Assembly: GCA_029582265.1 (NCBI GenBank)
Contig: CM055816.1
Span: 22,965,825 to 23,029,824 of the forward strand
Reading direction: 5' to 3'
DNA from: Zoroaster sp. YZ-2022
Taxonomy: Eukaryota; Echinodermata; Asteroidea; Forcipulatida; Zoroasteridae
Length of the DNA: 64,000 nucleotides
Shown: piece by piece, positions 20,863 through 33,085 of the stretch
Layout: each line of letters begins with the position of its first letter
Numbering within the stretch: position 1 is the first letter of the stretch
Notes under the pieces: model-generated
Told to the model about the DNA's origin: nothing
Database searches by the model: none
Seen by the model: the letters and a program-made list of their open reading frames with translations, nothing else
Made by a program: the position numbers and the translations under genes

Positions 20863-23806
20863 CATGAATAATGTAGACATAACAGAGTTTCACGAAGGAA
20901 TAAATAACTAACATGTGAGAGCAAATTAAGTTTGGAACATTTTTGTTGAAATCTGCCCAGCAACTGTCAGTGATATGCCAGCATGCCTCCTTTGCTGTAA
21001 ATCCATTTAAAAAAAAATTCACTAGGCCCTTTTGGGGGGTTGGCCATTCAATATTTGCTTGTATTATATATCGAGGAGTCAGGTGTTGATAATTTTACCC
21101 CACCGAATGATTAAATGCATTGTGATCTATACATCAACCCTGGTATCTCAATGGCAACATAACACAACAGTTGTACCTATAGTGTGCTTTACTAGGCTCC
21201 ACCTAATGTTTAAGCTTGTTGAGATCTATTGACAAGCAACCCTGGTAAACCTACGGCAACATGCAAATAGTATGTGCACAAGGTCAATGCTGCATATCAG
21301 CATATTGCATACTGTGTTTTATAACTAAAACGTTTTAATAAAAAGTAATACCGAAGTCTATTACCAACATGCAGGTAGTCAAGCGGATAGTAACAAGTTA
21401 GTGTACTTTTGTGGTAAAATCATGATATTTGGCTCATTTCATGCACTTCATGCGGGGAAAAGTATATCAAAGTATATGTATATATATAAAAGTATATATA
21501 AAAGTATATGTAAAAAAGTATATATTGGCTGGTAGGAAATCAGCGTTGTTCTTTGTGTACCCATAATCAGATCCAAGTGCGTTTTGACGATAACTAACCT
21601 AACAAACAATCATGGCATACTCCTACTGTAAAAACGGGGTAAACAGCTAAACATCTGCGAAAACTTTGCATACATGTTTTTTTGACGTTTTAAAGACCTA
21701 CCACAACAAATCAACAAAACAACTTTTATTGAATTAAAGGACGATGGTTGCTTTAGAGACAATGATAAATTTGTAAATACTTTTGTATTGACAATGGACA
21801 CTACTAAATTATAACAATGTCAATGAATTTGCATGACTTCAAACTAAATTTAAGTTTGATTTGAGAAAGACACCATTGAAATACCTCAATCGTTGATGCT
21901 TTTACTAACTATCCCAAAGGGTCCGTCTCGTATTAAGTCAACAATAAGGTGTGTCTAATAACAATTAAACAATAGAATATTTGTATTTAATGGGCATTCA
22001 ATTAGTTCCAGTACTGAATGATTCCTTCCATGGAACTGATCCCAGTTCACAGCAAAATGAGAGACATCTTATATCTATACATTACATTGTGAGATGACAC
22101 TGTATTCCAGCAAATAATAATAAATAATAAACGGTCATTGGGCGGGTGCTGGCCTGGCATATGCGTACTTCACACAATGATAGCTAAATAAATGTAAACA
22201 TTGACACGGGAACGTAAAAAAGAGCCCCTGAAAGCTTCCATAATTTGGCAGTTTGTGAAGAAATTACGAAATCAAGTAATCGGATGTAGTATCTGGATCA
22301 AGTAACAAAATAGATACTTGTGTTAACTCAGAAAATGGTCAGAAAGATCAAAAGTAACAAATATATCGAACGACGTGAAGGTTTAGATTAATGGCTTCAT
22401 TCTGTTCATTTCAAATACATCAGATACAAGTATTAATACTGTAGTAGACGCAAATATCAATACTACAGTAGATGAAATGTATAAATGTGGTCTGTAATAA
22501 TTGATGAAATGCTACATTTTATTCAAACAACTTTAGTGCCCATTTAATAATGTTATTTGTATTTGTAATTATATATACATTTTAAAGGTACGTTGGGAAT
22601 TAAGCAAAAATGAAATTGTCGATTTGTAATGTGAGACTTACTTAAATGTCATTGTTTTTTTTTCTCATTTAATATTATGACACATTTCAAAGAGACATTC
22701 AATTGAATGTTGTATGCTAGTTATGTATGTTTCTGATACAGATGTATATACGAATCCATTCCTTTATGAAAACCAACAAAACATTTAATTGTAAAATAAC
22801 CAATTTTCTGTACAAATATAAGGTACTGTAACTTATGAGAAAATTGAATTGTTTCCAATGTGAAATCCGCATTGGAATGAATACAAACCATATGTATTTT
22901 CACTATTTTCTCTTGAACGACAGAACATAATAAGCTGAAACTTTCACAGGTTGGTTGCCTAATTTATATATTGATTCAAAGAGAGTAAGTATACTCCTAG
23001 AACAGTTTTGCCAAATGCTGTTACTTTCCCTTTAAATCCAGTTACAAAATACAAAGGTCGTTTAACGTAATGTTTGTAGTGTTTAATTCCCAGACATTTT
23101 TAGTGTCATATTGGCAACCGTGAAGACTGTTAATTATGTTTATTCTGCTCTGAAATTCTTAATCGGGAAATCGAAGCAAATGAATTGTTGAAAGATCAAA
23201 ATCTTACAGTTCTAGTGAATAATCGATTAATAGTCCTAGATCTGGGTTGTTTTGCTGATAAAACACTCAAAGTCTAGGTCATTGATTCCAGTCACGAATC
23301 ATCACAATGATGTGGACATTAAACATATTTGCAGTCCTACTTATCCGAGTCATATAGATAAACGTTGGCGTAATGTTCATCTACCAGACATGTCGAACGA
23401 CCTTACCACCGCGCAGGCTACACTACACGCACGATAAGTACGCGTGTACACGGGCCATCCATGCATACATGTACCTCCATGCACGGATGTAATACCAACA
23501 TCCTTCGAGAAAGTGAGATAATTATGTGCTCTTCACTTTGGTAGTCAATGAAACTCTTACAAATTGATCTTCGGGACAACAATTTGGCTGTTCCTCACTT
23601 CCTCATCATTGGAAAAGTGTTATTCTTGAGAGTAAATTCGCTTTGGTTCAGGCAACATAATTTGGGGGCGAATTGGGTTTTCTACGTTTGCAGTCCTAAG
23701 AAATTTGCACAGACCAATTCACCCCATCTATGCATCCCAACAGATAATCTTTAATCCATTACAAGTGTATAATTTTAGGATGACAGATATATCAGTTCAA
23801 TTAAAT
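20863..23806. other. intergenic, no gene seen
   Basis: No gene recognised over nearly 3 kb. Low-complexity AAAGTATAT repeats lie at 21465-21525. A single unit related to the 76-bp array occurs at about 22960-23010 (TTGATTCAAAGAGAGTAAG). Confidence 0.5.
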
Positions 23807-24480
23807 CTACCAGGAAACCTTATAGCATACAGTATTCAATACATGGTCTGTAAGTATTATTGAGACCTGTTTTAAAAATAGGGTACATGCAAACACAATT
23901 ACAATCTACATGTGTTTCTGGTTTACATTTAAAAATCGGACCATATGGGACAACAGTCTCATATGTATTAATGGAAAACCGAATATCTTCGCATTGGACC
24001 AAGTTTAGTATTACTTAGAAACTAATTAAGATGCCTAAAGTCTTCATTCTATGTGTTTGTATAGGTTTGCAGTGTCCTACAATTAAAAACAAACATTAAT
24101 GAGTATATGTCCTATCAGTTCTGCCATTTAAAAAATGTCGGTGTTATAATATTTAAAGATGGCGGCCTTTGTACAGTTTTTGTTTTCTCGAACTAACACA
24201 AACATTAAAGTGTTTCCAGCGGTTAATTGCTTAGAAATTAAAAACGCCTGAGATTCCAAAGCATATTTCCATAATTCGAAAATTCTATAAAGGCCACTAA
24301 GTGACAACAATTCAAAAATTACAATTTTTGATGAAGAAACGTGTGTTTCAAACCATGGAGGAGGCTCTTCCTTCCTCAATGTTCAAACGCCGTTTTCTTC
24401 AAATGAAAATTGTGTCTTGTGGGCAAGCTTGTGTCACTTCGTGAGACCGGCGACGATATGATTGAGATTGCCTGGGTAGG
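23807..24480 (+). repeat. 650-bp direct duplication, copy A
   Basis: This block matches 28027-28675 in the same orientation with few differences, sharing GGACCATATGGGACAACAG, ATCTTCGCATTGGACCAAG and AAAGATGGCGGCCTTTGTAC. Both copies end just after GATTG...GCCTGGGTAG. No protein-coding frame is conserved between them. Confidence 0.93.
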
Positions 24481-24990
24481 ATTGGGGAGTACCCGAGGTG
24501 AGAACGACCCCTTCTGCGCAAATAAGCTATTATTATAACATCATTATTATAACAGTTTGCTTATACCAATGATACACTTTGTTCGCTGAAAATTCCCAAA
24601 GATAACAGTACAATGAGACTGGCCGTTTGCCAAATTAATACCAACTCCGCATTGTTGAGCCTAATGCATATTCATAAGATTTCATCGAATCAGCGACGTT
24701 TATTGGGTAAAATGTGATACAATAAAAAAAATAATGTATAATATCTCTATGACAAAATGCAATACGATGTAAATAGTCACAGTACACCTCAGTCACGATA
24801 TAAAATATACAACAACCAAAACCAACGTTTAGTTAGGTGTCGACTCTAATTCATGTATGTTCTCAAATTGAAACATAACTATGTGCTACCTGTATTCACA
24901 ATACACTAAAAGTAATCAGGTAATACGTCACTTACTGTATAAAGCTATTGCTCGTGTTTTCGACAGATAACTGCAGATGTATTTTTAAAT
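24481..24990. other. intergenic, no gene seen
   Basis: No gene recognised. The first part (GGGGAGTACCCGAGGTGAGAA) is related to the hairpin at 20723-20862. Confidence 0.45.
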
Positions 24991-25203
24991 AATAATAATG
25001 ACGTGGACTTATATAGCGCACTTACCGACCAAACTGCTCGTCGGGCGCATTCCTGAAACCATCTCAGCTCCCTGGGGAGTATACAGCTCAATTGCTGCCA
25101 TTTCGGCGCATATAGGGCTAATCAAACTCTGCCCTCACAGGTACCCATTTACGCCTGGGTGGAGAGAAGCAAATATGGTAAAGTGTGTTGCACAAGGACA
25201 CTG
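24991..25203 (-). mobile_element. tRNA-like SINE, head missing
   Basis: The AAT tail, GTGGACTTATATAGCGCAC and the conserved GGGTGGAGAGAAGCAA segment mark the SINE family. The sequence stops after CAAGGACACTGG, before the tRNA-like head. Confidence 0.8.
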
Positions 25204-28026
25204 GATTTATTTAAGAGCAATCTACATGTAATTACCTAGTAAATTAAACTGTTTCCACGCTCATGTCTGATAAATAATCATATACTCTAATAAACAGCGA
25301 CAGAGTCCCTGTAAGAAGAGTTCACAGATTATTTGGCATGTTTCTTTATGTTTAGGTGATAACATGTGTCGTTGAAGCCAGCACTACCCTGTGAACAGAG
25401 TGAATCTCAAGGACATCTGTTTTGAAAAACGCTGTGATACTGGTAAGTTCAACCATAATTAAATATTGAATATAATCTATAAATTAAATCATGAAACGAC
25501 ACTGTAATCAATCAAATGTAACGATCACTGTATCATCGGTTGATTTCTTCATCAGGAACTTTGAACTGCTACAAACCCAAGCATCTTTAAGCAGTACGCA
25601 TTATTGTATGTGGAGTTAACACCTTTAAAAACTATCAGATGCGACCCAACGTTTATTATATTAAAATAAATCATATTTTTAAACAAAATTGGCCTACTAG
25701 TGGATACAATCACAACACAAACATGACATTAAACATTACGCTCACAGCTTGCCAATGTGGCTATCATGAAAACACTGTGTGTAAATTAAGCGCTAGATGG
25801 ATACGATGTGAGCTGAGCGGACAACAGCAGTTTCTGCAGTGCTAATTGAAGTTTTCTTGATTTACATTTCCATTTACATCTGTATTTTTTTTTTTTCACA
25901 CGTACAGATACGCCTACTAGTGGTTACAATCACAACACAAACATAAAATTAAACATTATGCATTACCGTTACGTGCTTACACGAGATTGCTCAAAACTGA
26001 TTATCAAAGAATCCTTGTCCCTCAAAACAACTATTATTTACTAGTAAATTTGAAATTTTAGAAAAATCAGTTCAAAAGGATATTACTGTTGTAATTCGCA
26101 AAGAGAAATACATGGCGACAAGAAGCGAGGTTATAAACGGAAAATTAGTTTGCACATTTGCCTTTAAATTGGTTTAAAATAAACATACATGTACATCATT
26201 ACATGATATAATTCTAAAATAATATGTGACAGGGAGTGGGGATGAGTGTTAGGGCAATCCCCCCCCCAAAAAAAATATATAAATAAATAAATAAAAACAA
26301 ACAAACAAAAACCCCAACAAACAAACATACAAACAAAAAACAACTACAAACAATCGAAACAATAACAAAAAAACAAAGCAAATAACTAAACTCAATTATT
26401 TGTATTCTCCATATCAGATAAGTGGGCTTATTCATCTGGTGACTTTAAAAGGTTTAGTAATAAAATTGTTGACTATAATCGCACTCTAAGGATTACAGTA
26501 ATAAGCTGGTCATTTGGAATACTTATTTTAGCCATAACTGAAAACATATATTTGTATTCAATCCTATTTCCATTCGAAAGACTTCTTGATCTATACTTAG
26601 GATAGCAGTATGTTTGTTCTGACTGTTATAAATCTTGGCAATTATTTTGTAATCAACGTTCAGAAGGCTGATTGGCCTCCATTTGATTAAATCACACGCT
26701 TCTCATTTGTTACAAAATACTAGATTCGCCTTTGACACTGATTCTATACTTCAATAACAAAAAAGTAAAAAATACAGTATTGCAAATAAAAACCTTTAAA
26801 ATGCAACACCCGATATGCTTCAGCTTTATTGTCAGTAAAATTTCATAAAATAAAGCGGTTTCAGGCACAATATTTGTTGGCGCTGCAGGGTGCCCGACAC
26901 GCCCCGACTGACTATTTTGGCACGTAAGTGTTTGTGTCAAGCTGTCTTCTACTAGGTTTTTTTTTTGTTAGGTATCCTCCATTTCGGATTCAGCAATCCA
27001 AAATTAGGTTACCTAGTCATGATAACCAACTTGTACTAAAAATGGCGCCTGATGATGTAACTGATTTTTTCAATGATGAAACTTACATGGAGAACTTGGT
27101 TTTTTAAATAGGTTTTCTGCAAAAGCTTAATTTTACACGTAAGTCTAGAATTTGCTAGAAGGATGGTTTTGGTATAACAGTGGGACACACTTCGGTATAG
27201 CAGGAAGAGACAGGAGCCTTTCAGTTATTTGATTTTGTTTTGTTGCCTTAACTCATAATCAGACAGAATACATTATCTTAAGTTTTGAAGCGTAAATCAC
27301 ATAGAGTAAAAGGATCTGCCTCACGAGGGCGCTATGTAAGTTTACTAATTAGTGTTACACAGGGGAGTAAAAGGAGGGGTGTGGTTATTCACGATATCAA
27401 CGGCGGTATTAAGATAACGTGTAGTCGACGTTAACTTCAAGTTAGGTTGTGAACAATACAAAGAAGTAGGTTAGGGTGTAACCTCTCCTTTTTCACGGTA
27501 CACGTATCGTGAATCTTAAAAAATATTTAAAAAGAAGTGTCAAGTATAATGTTGTGAATTACCCAATGTCAAAAGTTACTTAAGCCTAACCATGTTTGTC
27601 AACGTTGGCTTCATTTGATTTTGAATTTTTTCTTTAATATCAATAGAGTCATATTCATAAGTATACGTATTTTGTATTCCTTAGAATATGGAGTATTCAG
27701 ACCCCTGAATGTTGTTTCCATTCAACTCAATATTAGCTGTATTATTATCCCCTAACACATGACCGGAGAGTGAAATCTAGTAAACAGTAGTCTGAACATT
27801 CATTCAGTGGAGTAACATCAAACCTCAAAATCTCACTGTAGTATGAATGTTTCCAGATAGTACAACACAATCAATCACACTTATCCCACTGAGTTGTCTT
27901 TACTTGGTTTTTGAAAACATGTGATTTTGTGATTCTCAGATAAGCCGATAGACACAGGTTAGCTAAATGTTCTCCAAGTGTATTTGTTACACGATCTCTG
28001 TTGGACATTATCTGGTACGAGTTAAT
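25204..28026. other. intergenic, no gene seen
   Basis: No gene recognised. A short direct repeat (CCTACTAGTGG, then ACAATCACAACACAAACAT) occurs at about 25693 and 25913. A/C-rich low-complexity sequence fills 26262-26370 and produces a hydrophobic but meaningless minus-strand frame. Confidence 0.5.
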
Positions 28027-28675
28027 TAAATCCCAGGAAACCTTACAGTACAGTATTCAATACAGGTCTGTAAGTATTATTGAGACCTGTTTGAAAAATA
28101 GTACATTTGCAAACACAATTACAATCTACATGTGTTTCTGGTTTGCATTTAAAAATCGGACCATATGGGACAACAGTCTCATATGTATTAATGGAAACCG
28201 AATATCTTCGCATTGGACCAAGTCTAGTATTACTTAGAAACCAATTAAGATGCTAAAGTCTTCATGTATGTATAGGTTTGCAGTGCCCTACAATTAAAAA
28301 CAAATATTAATGAGTATTATGTCCTATCAGTTCTGCCATTTAAAAATTTCAGTGTTATAATATTTAAAGATGGCGGCCTTTGTACAGTTTTTGTTTTCCC
28401 GAACTAACACAAACATTAAAGTGTTTCCAGCGGTTAATTGCTTAGAAATTAAAAACGCCTGAGATTCCAAAGCATATTTCCATTATTCAAAAATTCTATA
28501 AAGGCCACTAAGTGACAACAATTCAAAAAACAATTTTTTTATGAAGAAACATGTGTTTCATAAAGAGACTGACTTCAAACGCCGTTTTCTTCAAATGTAA
28601 ATTGTGTCTAGTGGGCAAGTTTGTGTCACTTCGTGATACCGGCGACGATATGATTGACATTGCCTGGGTAGCCAG
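28027..28675 (+). repeat. 650-bp direct duplication, copy B
   Basis: This is the second copy of 23807-24480, in the same orientation and 4.2 kb away, with several small deletions relative to copy A. It is followed by CAGTGGCGTAGCGTAG, an end of the hAT-like type seen at 48016. Confidence 0.93.
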
Positions 28676-28748
28676 TGGCGTAGCGTAGTTACGACGGGCC
28701 CAAGTGCAGGCTGTTATGAACGGGCCCTAGTGCACGCTAGTTACTAGT

Positions 28749-28750
<2 letters not shown>

Positions 28751-28788
<38 letters not shown>

Positions 28789-29136
28789 TGTGGACTTATA
28801 TAGCGCACGTATCCACCAACTAAGTGGTGCTCAAGGCGCATTATATTATTACCCCTGGTCACTGGGCCAATATCATTCCTATAATCTTTCTCAGCTCCCC
28901 GGGGAGTATACAGCCAATGTGCAACCTTTTGGCGCTACAGGGCTAATCAAACACAATAACCATCTCTACCCTCACAGGTACCTATTTATACACCTGGGTG
29001 AAGAGAAGCAATTACAGTAAAGTGTCTTGCTCAAGGACACAAGTACCACGGTCGCCGCCAGGTTTCGAACCCACATTCTGATGACACAGCCATCAGAACT
29101 TGAGTCCAGTGCACTTAACCGCTCGGCCATGGCACC
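28751..29136 (-). mobile_element. tRNA-like SINE, minus strand
   Basis: A long AAT tail, the conserved body and the complement of the B box (TTTCGAACCCACATTCTG) and A box (CCGCTCGGCCATGGCAC) are all present, so this is a nearly complete copy. Confidence 0.88.
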
Positions 29137-29149
29137 CCGTGTTATGAAG

Positions 29150-29207
29150 CACACACGCACACGCACACACACACGCGCACACACACCCACACACACACAC
29201 ACACTCT
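29150..29207. repeat. (CA)n microsatellite
   Basis: CA repeats interrupted by CG and CC steps directly follow the SINE head. They cause spurious open frames on both strands. Confidence 0.95.
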
Positions 29208-29913
29208 CACATATGCCCACTTGTGGGGTACTCCTTTGTTTCGTTCTATTATCCCTGTTTTCGTTCTATTATCCCTTTTCTATTGAATTCCCCTGCGGGG
29301 TACCAGCATTTCTAAAGATTCTCTGTGGGGTACCATTGTTCCATTGTGTTTGGTACCCCACAACGAATGGCGTGTAAGTACACCCACACACACACATCAA
29401 AGCGTAGGCCTATTTTTACCAACAATGTGTTGGATTTTACAGTCGAATTAATATTAGTTACTTAGGCTATTGCGCTATCAGAACCATGGATAGCGCTCTG
29501 GGGCGGTATTCACAAAACTACTTAAAGATGGACTACAACGAAAACTCTCACATTAAATTGACTATCGAACCTTGTTTATGTTGTGTTCAGGTAACAATTT
29601 ATTATTTGTGGTCATGTTTTCTCTTTATAATTTTGTTGCAATTTGACCGAAAAAATTAGGACCCCGCTTCTTCTGATTTTGAAATTTCCCGCCCTGCACT
29701 GGTTCCTGACAAAGACCCATTGAAAATCCACTATGAAATCCACGATGTAGTACCAGCGGACTTGTAAACCAGCGAAAAGGGATGACGTACAACCCATGAG
29801 CACCCGAGAGTAAACAGAAGACGCCATGTTACTTCCGTGTATATTATACATGCGTTTTCATGCGTCAGCAGAGGCATGAAGTTTTTATGAAGCTTTTTTT
29901 CGATGTTGTTGTA
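29208..29913. other. sequence upstream of THAP exon
   Basis: No separate gene recognised. Short repeats of CGTTCTATTATCCC and GGGGTACCA occur at 29243-29360. The last 300 bases before 29914 may carry the promoter and 5' untranslated part of the THAP gene, but no TATA box or other element could be assigned. Confidence 0.35.
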
Positions 29914-30366
29914 ATGCCGACTTCATGTGTTGTTGGTGGATGCACTAGAAATAGTATTAAGAATCCAGAGACTCATTTTGTTCAATTTCCGCGGGATCCT
30001 GCGATATCAAAGGAATGGGTGAAGTTCGTGAATAATACACGAAAGGATTTCACCTTCTTGGCAAGAAGTAGGCCTTTGATTTGTTCTGCCCATTTTTCGG
30101 AGGACTGTAGAGAACGTTCAAGTGCATTGAAAGAATCACTGGGTTTGAAGTCAAAGTATCGTTTGAAGCCTGGATCCATCCCCACATTGAAATTTAAGCG
30201 CCAAATATCGAGAGTACTCGTGCAATTGCGTCTACTACTGCTAGTACTAGTAGTGTACGTCGGCCGAGTCATCGGCCTCCGGGTCCGTGGCCGCAGAGTC
30301 ACAAAAGGGGCACTTCAAACGTAGAGGCTTCACTGGGACAGCATTCCAGAAAAGAGAGAGAAGCCG
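29914..30366 (+). CDS. THAP-type zinc-finger exon
   Basis: Starting at ATG 29914, the first 90 or so residues form a THAP domain, a C2CH zinc-binding DNA-binding module. Visible features are CVVGGCTRN near the start, HFVQFPRDP, a Trp in KEWVKF, CSAHF with the last Cys and His, and RLKPGSIPTLKF at the end. THAP domains occur in host transcription regulators and in P-element-like transposases. After about 30200 the frame turns into an unlikely Leu/Val-rich run and stops at 30322-30324, while the +2 frame from about 30205 is open, Ser/Thr/Arg/Pro-rich, and leads to a strong splice donor (GTAAGT at 30367). A single-base frameshift near 30200 is therefore likely. Later exons would lie in or beyond the gap at 30984. 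Confidence 0.7.
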
Positions 30367-30983
30367 GGTAAGTTAATGTACTGAATAAAAAACGTCCGAA
30401 ATGATCCCTTAAGCTGCTTTTGAACATATTTAATTTAGGCCCAATAAGAAAAATAGACTAGTGAAAATCTGTACTCTTTTCTTGTGGCCAATCATGTCAA
30501 TGGCCGCCGCTCTGCTCTGAATCTGACTTGGCTACATACTGTGGCCTAGGCTAGAGTGTATGCCACAGTATGTAGCTAAATCTCAGTCCATGACCGTGAA
30601 TGATGGCCGTGCTTTGGCATGTTCATGCTCTGGTTTCTGGCATGTTGATTATTCATGCTCAATCATGTGTGAATCCTATAATTTTAATCCATATTGACTG
30701 TTCCAGTTCCAGTTAAGTCTTTTTCTTTTGTCTTGCTGAGCCAGTATTTAAGTTAGTCCATGGACAATTATTTTTGCCAAAGCTGTCTGAGAATGCAGGA
30801 GTGGGATGCCTCAAGAATTGTTCACTCTGTTTTTTGAAGGCACAGCTCCAAAATATCTTCATGCTCCCATCCCTGGTCCTTCAGATGGGGTTTTACTAAG
30901 TCAGGGACTGCAAACATGATGTAAATTCAGAAATGAAAAAAGTATTAAGTGATCAGAAGAATGAAGAAAGGCACACACCACTC
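30367..30983. other. probable intron or 3' flank of THAP gene
   Basis: No open frame of note. Repeats of CATGCTC and TGGCATGTT occur around 30615-30665. The stretch begins with the donor-like GTAAGTTAATG and runs into the assembly gap. Confidence 0.35.
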
Positions 30984-31483
30984 NNNNNNNNNNNNNNNNN
31001 NNNNNNNNNNNNNNNNNNNNNNNNNNNNNNNNNNNNNNNNNNNNNNNNNNNNNNNNNNNNNNNNNNNNNNNNNNNNNNNNNNNNNNNNNNNNNNNNNNNN
31101 NNNNNNNNNNNNNNNNNNNNNNNNNNNNNNNNNNNNNNNNNNNNNNNNNNNNNNNNNNNNNNNNNNNNNNNNNNNNNNNNNNNNNNNNNNNNNNNNNNNN
31201 NNNNNNNNNNNNNNNNNNNNNNNNNNNNNNNNNNNNNNNNNNNNNNNNNNNNNNNNNNNNNNNNNNNNNNNNNNNNNNNNNNNNNNNNNNNNNNNNNNNN
31301 NNNNNNNNNNNNNNNNNNNNNNNNNNNNNNNNNNNNNNNNNNNNNNNNNNNNNNNNNNNNNNNNNNNNNNNNNNNNNNNNNNNNNNNNNNNNNNNNNNNN
31401 NNNNNNNNNNNNNNNNNNNNNNNNNNNNNNNNNNNNNNNNNNNNNNNNNNNNNNNNNNNNNNNNNNNNNNNNNNNNNNNNNNN
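30984..31483. other. assembly gap, 500 N
   Basis: Exactly 500 Ns, which is usually a placeholder rather than a measured gap size. Open frames crossing it are artefacts. Confidence 1.
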
Positions 31484-32899
31484 CCAACTTTGCATCGTCT
31501 GGCAAGACACACAAGTGTGTAACTCTTCTTTGACAAATTACGGAACTGCAGCGTCACCACTAAGCAGATTCGTAGTAAAACTCTCTGTAGTTTGCAGAGG
31601 ATTACAATAAATACATGGGAGTGAACTGGATCTGGCAGCACAAATTGTGCAGTATTATTTCATCCGCACAAAACAATGAAAATGGTGGAAAAGAGTATTC
31701 GTAAACATTCTTGACATCTGTTTTCTGAATGCTACTCGTGGTATACAACAGCATACCCACAAACCAATTTGGATTTTAGGTAAAGGTCATCGAAGGACTT
31801 TTATCCGACCTGGAAGTACAACCTGTACACGGCATGCAAGCCAACGTCCATGTGGTTCCGAGGCCTTTTTTTCCATGTCAACACTATCCTGGGAAAAAAT
31901 TCTCCAGCAAAAACGTGACTCGTGTTGTTTGCAGTACTAGGGCAAAGAGGCAACACAAACGCGTATGATCTGTAAACAGTGTGTTGTTCCCTGTTTTTGA
32001 GAATTTTCATACCCAACTACTTTTGGTTGTATACATGTGATTTCATTTAATTCTGCACTCCCCCCTGCTTCAATGTTGATGTGATGCGCACACCGCAAGC
32101 TCCAGAATTTGCAATACATTGATTGAACGGGAGGCTGAAGGGGTTCAAGCCTGTTCAAGTCCCGGTTCAGTCTTTTTGTTTTGCACAAACAAAATAGAGA
32201 TTAAAACACATTGTACACACAGTCAGCCTTTCCTTTCTGTATAAGTCACATAATACTTAATAAACCCCAATAACAGTAAGCTTTGCCATTTTAATGTGGT
32301 GGTCAACATAATTGGTCTTTTATTATAAAGTTGATTTCATGGCTCTGAGAGTAATTCTATTATGACTCTCTCCTATGTTAACAATAGAGAGTTCACCTTG
32401 CATTGCATCATCACGTGAGGGCGCCATACAATGATGAAACTTGCCAAGCAAAGTCCTGTATGGTAACCAAGTAGACGTAAAAAGAATGAGTGCAGTGCCC
32501 AGGCACAATTGAAAAATTGGTCTTTGGTACACTGAAAGGGTTATAAGCCATGGGACCTCCTTTTCATGATTTTTAAATAAAGATGTTGTTTAATTCCCGA
32601 ATGCGGATGAGAGTTGGGGGGTTGTATAGACCATGTTTGAGTTTTCACTTTCTGGCTTGGACATTATTTTTTAGATCGGACCTCTCTTAAGTTGTGCAAA
32701 TTTCTTTGTTAAGGTGGGTTTTACAGTTTTGGTAATAGCAAAAGAAACGACTCACAGTTTTACAAGACCTTGGAATAAATTAGATAATGTTATCAAACAA
32801 CCTCGAGATATTTATGTTAGTTTATACGATCTGAATTGCTGAAACCTCATCAAATGGGGGTGCATTAGGCCCAAAAATATAGACTCCAGCTCAATATAC
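31484..32899. other. intergenic, no gene seen
   Basis: No recognisable gene on either strand. The minus-strand frames at 31801-32188 show no domain. Confidence 0.45.
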
Positions 32900-33085
32900 A
32901 TAATTCTTAAGCACTAGGGGTGGAAGATGGTCCAACATCTCGCTATTACTCCATCATGCTTTGATCTATTGATGTAACTTGTTACAATTAATGCTTCAGT
33001 GATATGTCGTCATGATGACTTCATCGGGTTGTCATGAAATCGACCGCCAGGAGGGCGCTATAATTGCACGCATGTTATGCATATG

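Noticed and set aside
26214..26435. Membrane-protein-like minus-strand frame
   Set aside because: It is a product of the A/C-rich low-complexity stretch at 26262-26370.
30901..31641. Open frames of 185-246 codons across 30984-31483
   Set aside because: They consist almost wholly of unknown residues from the 500-N gap.
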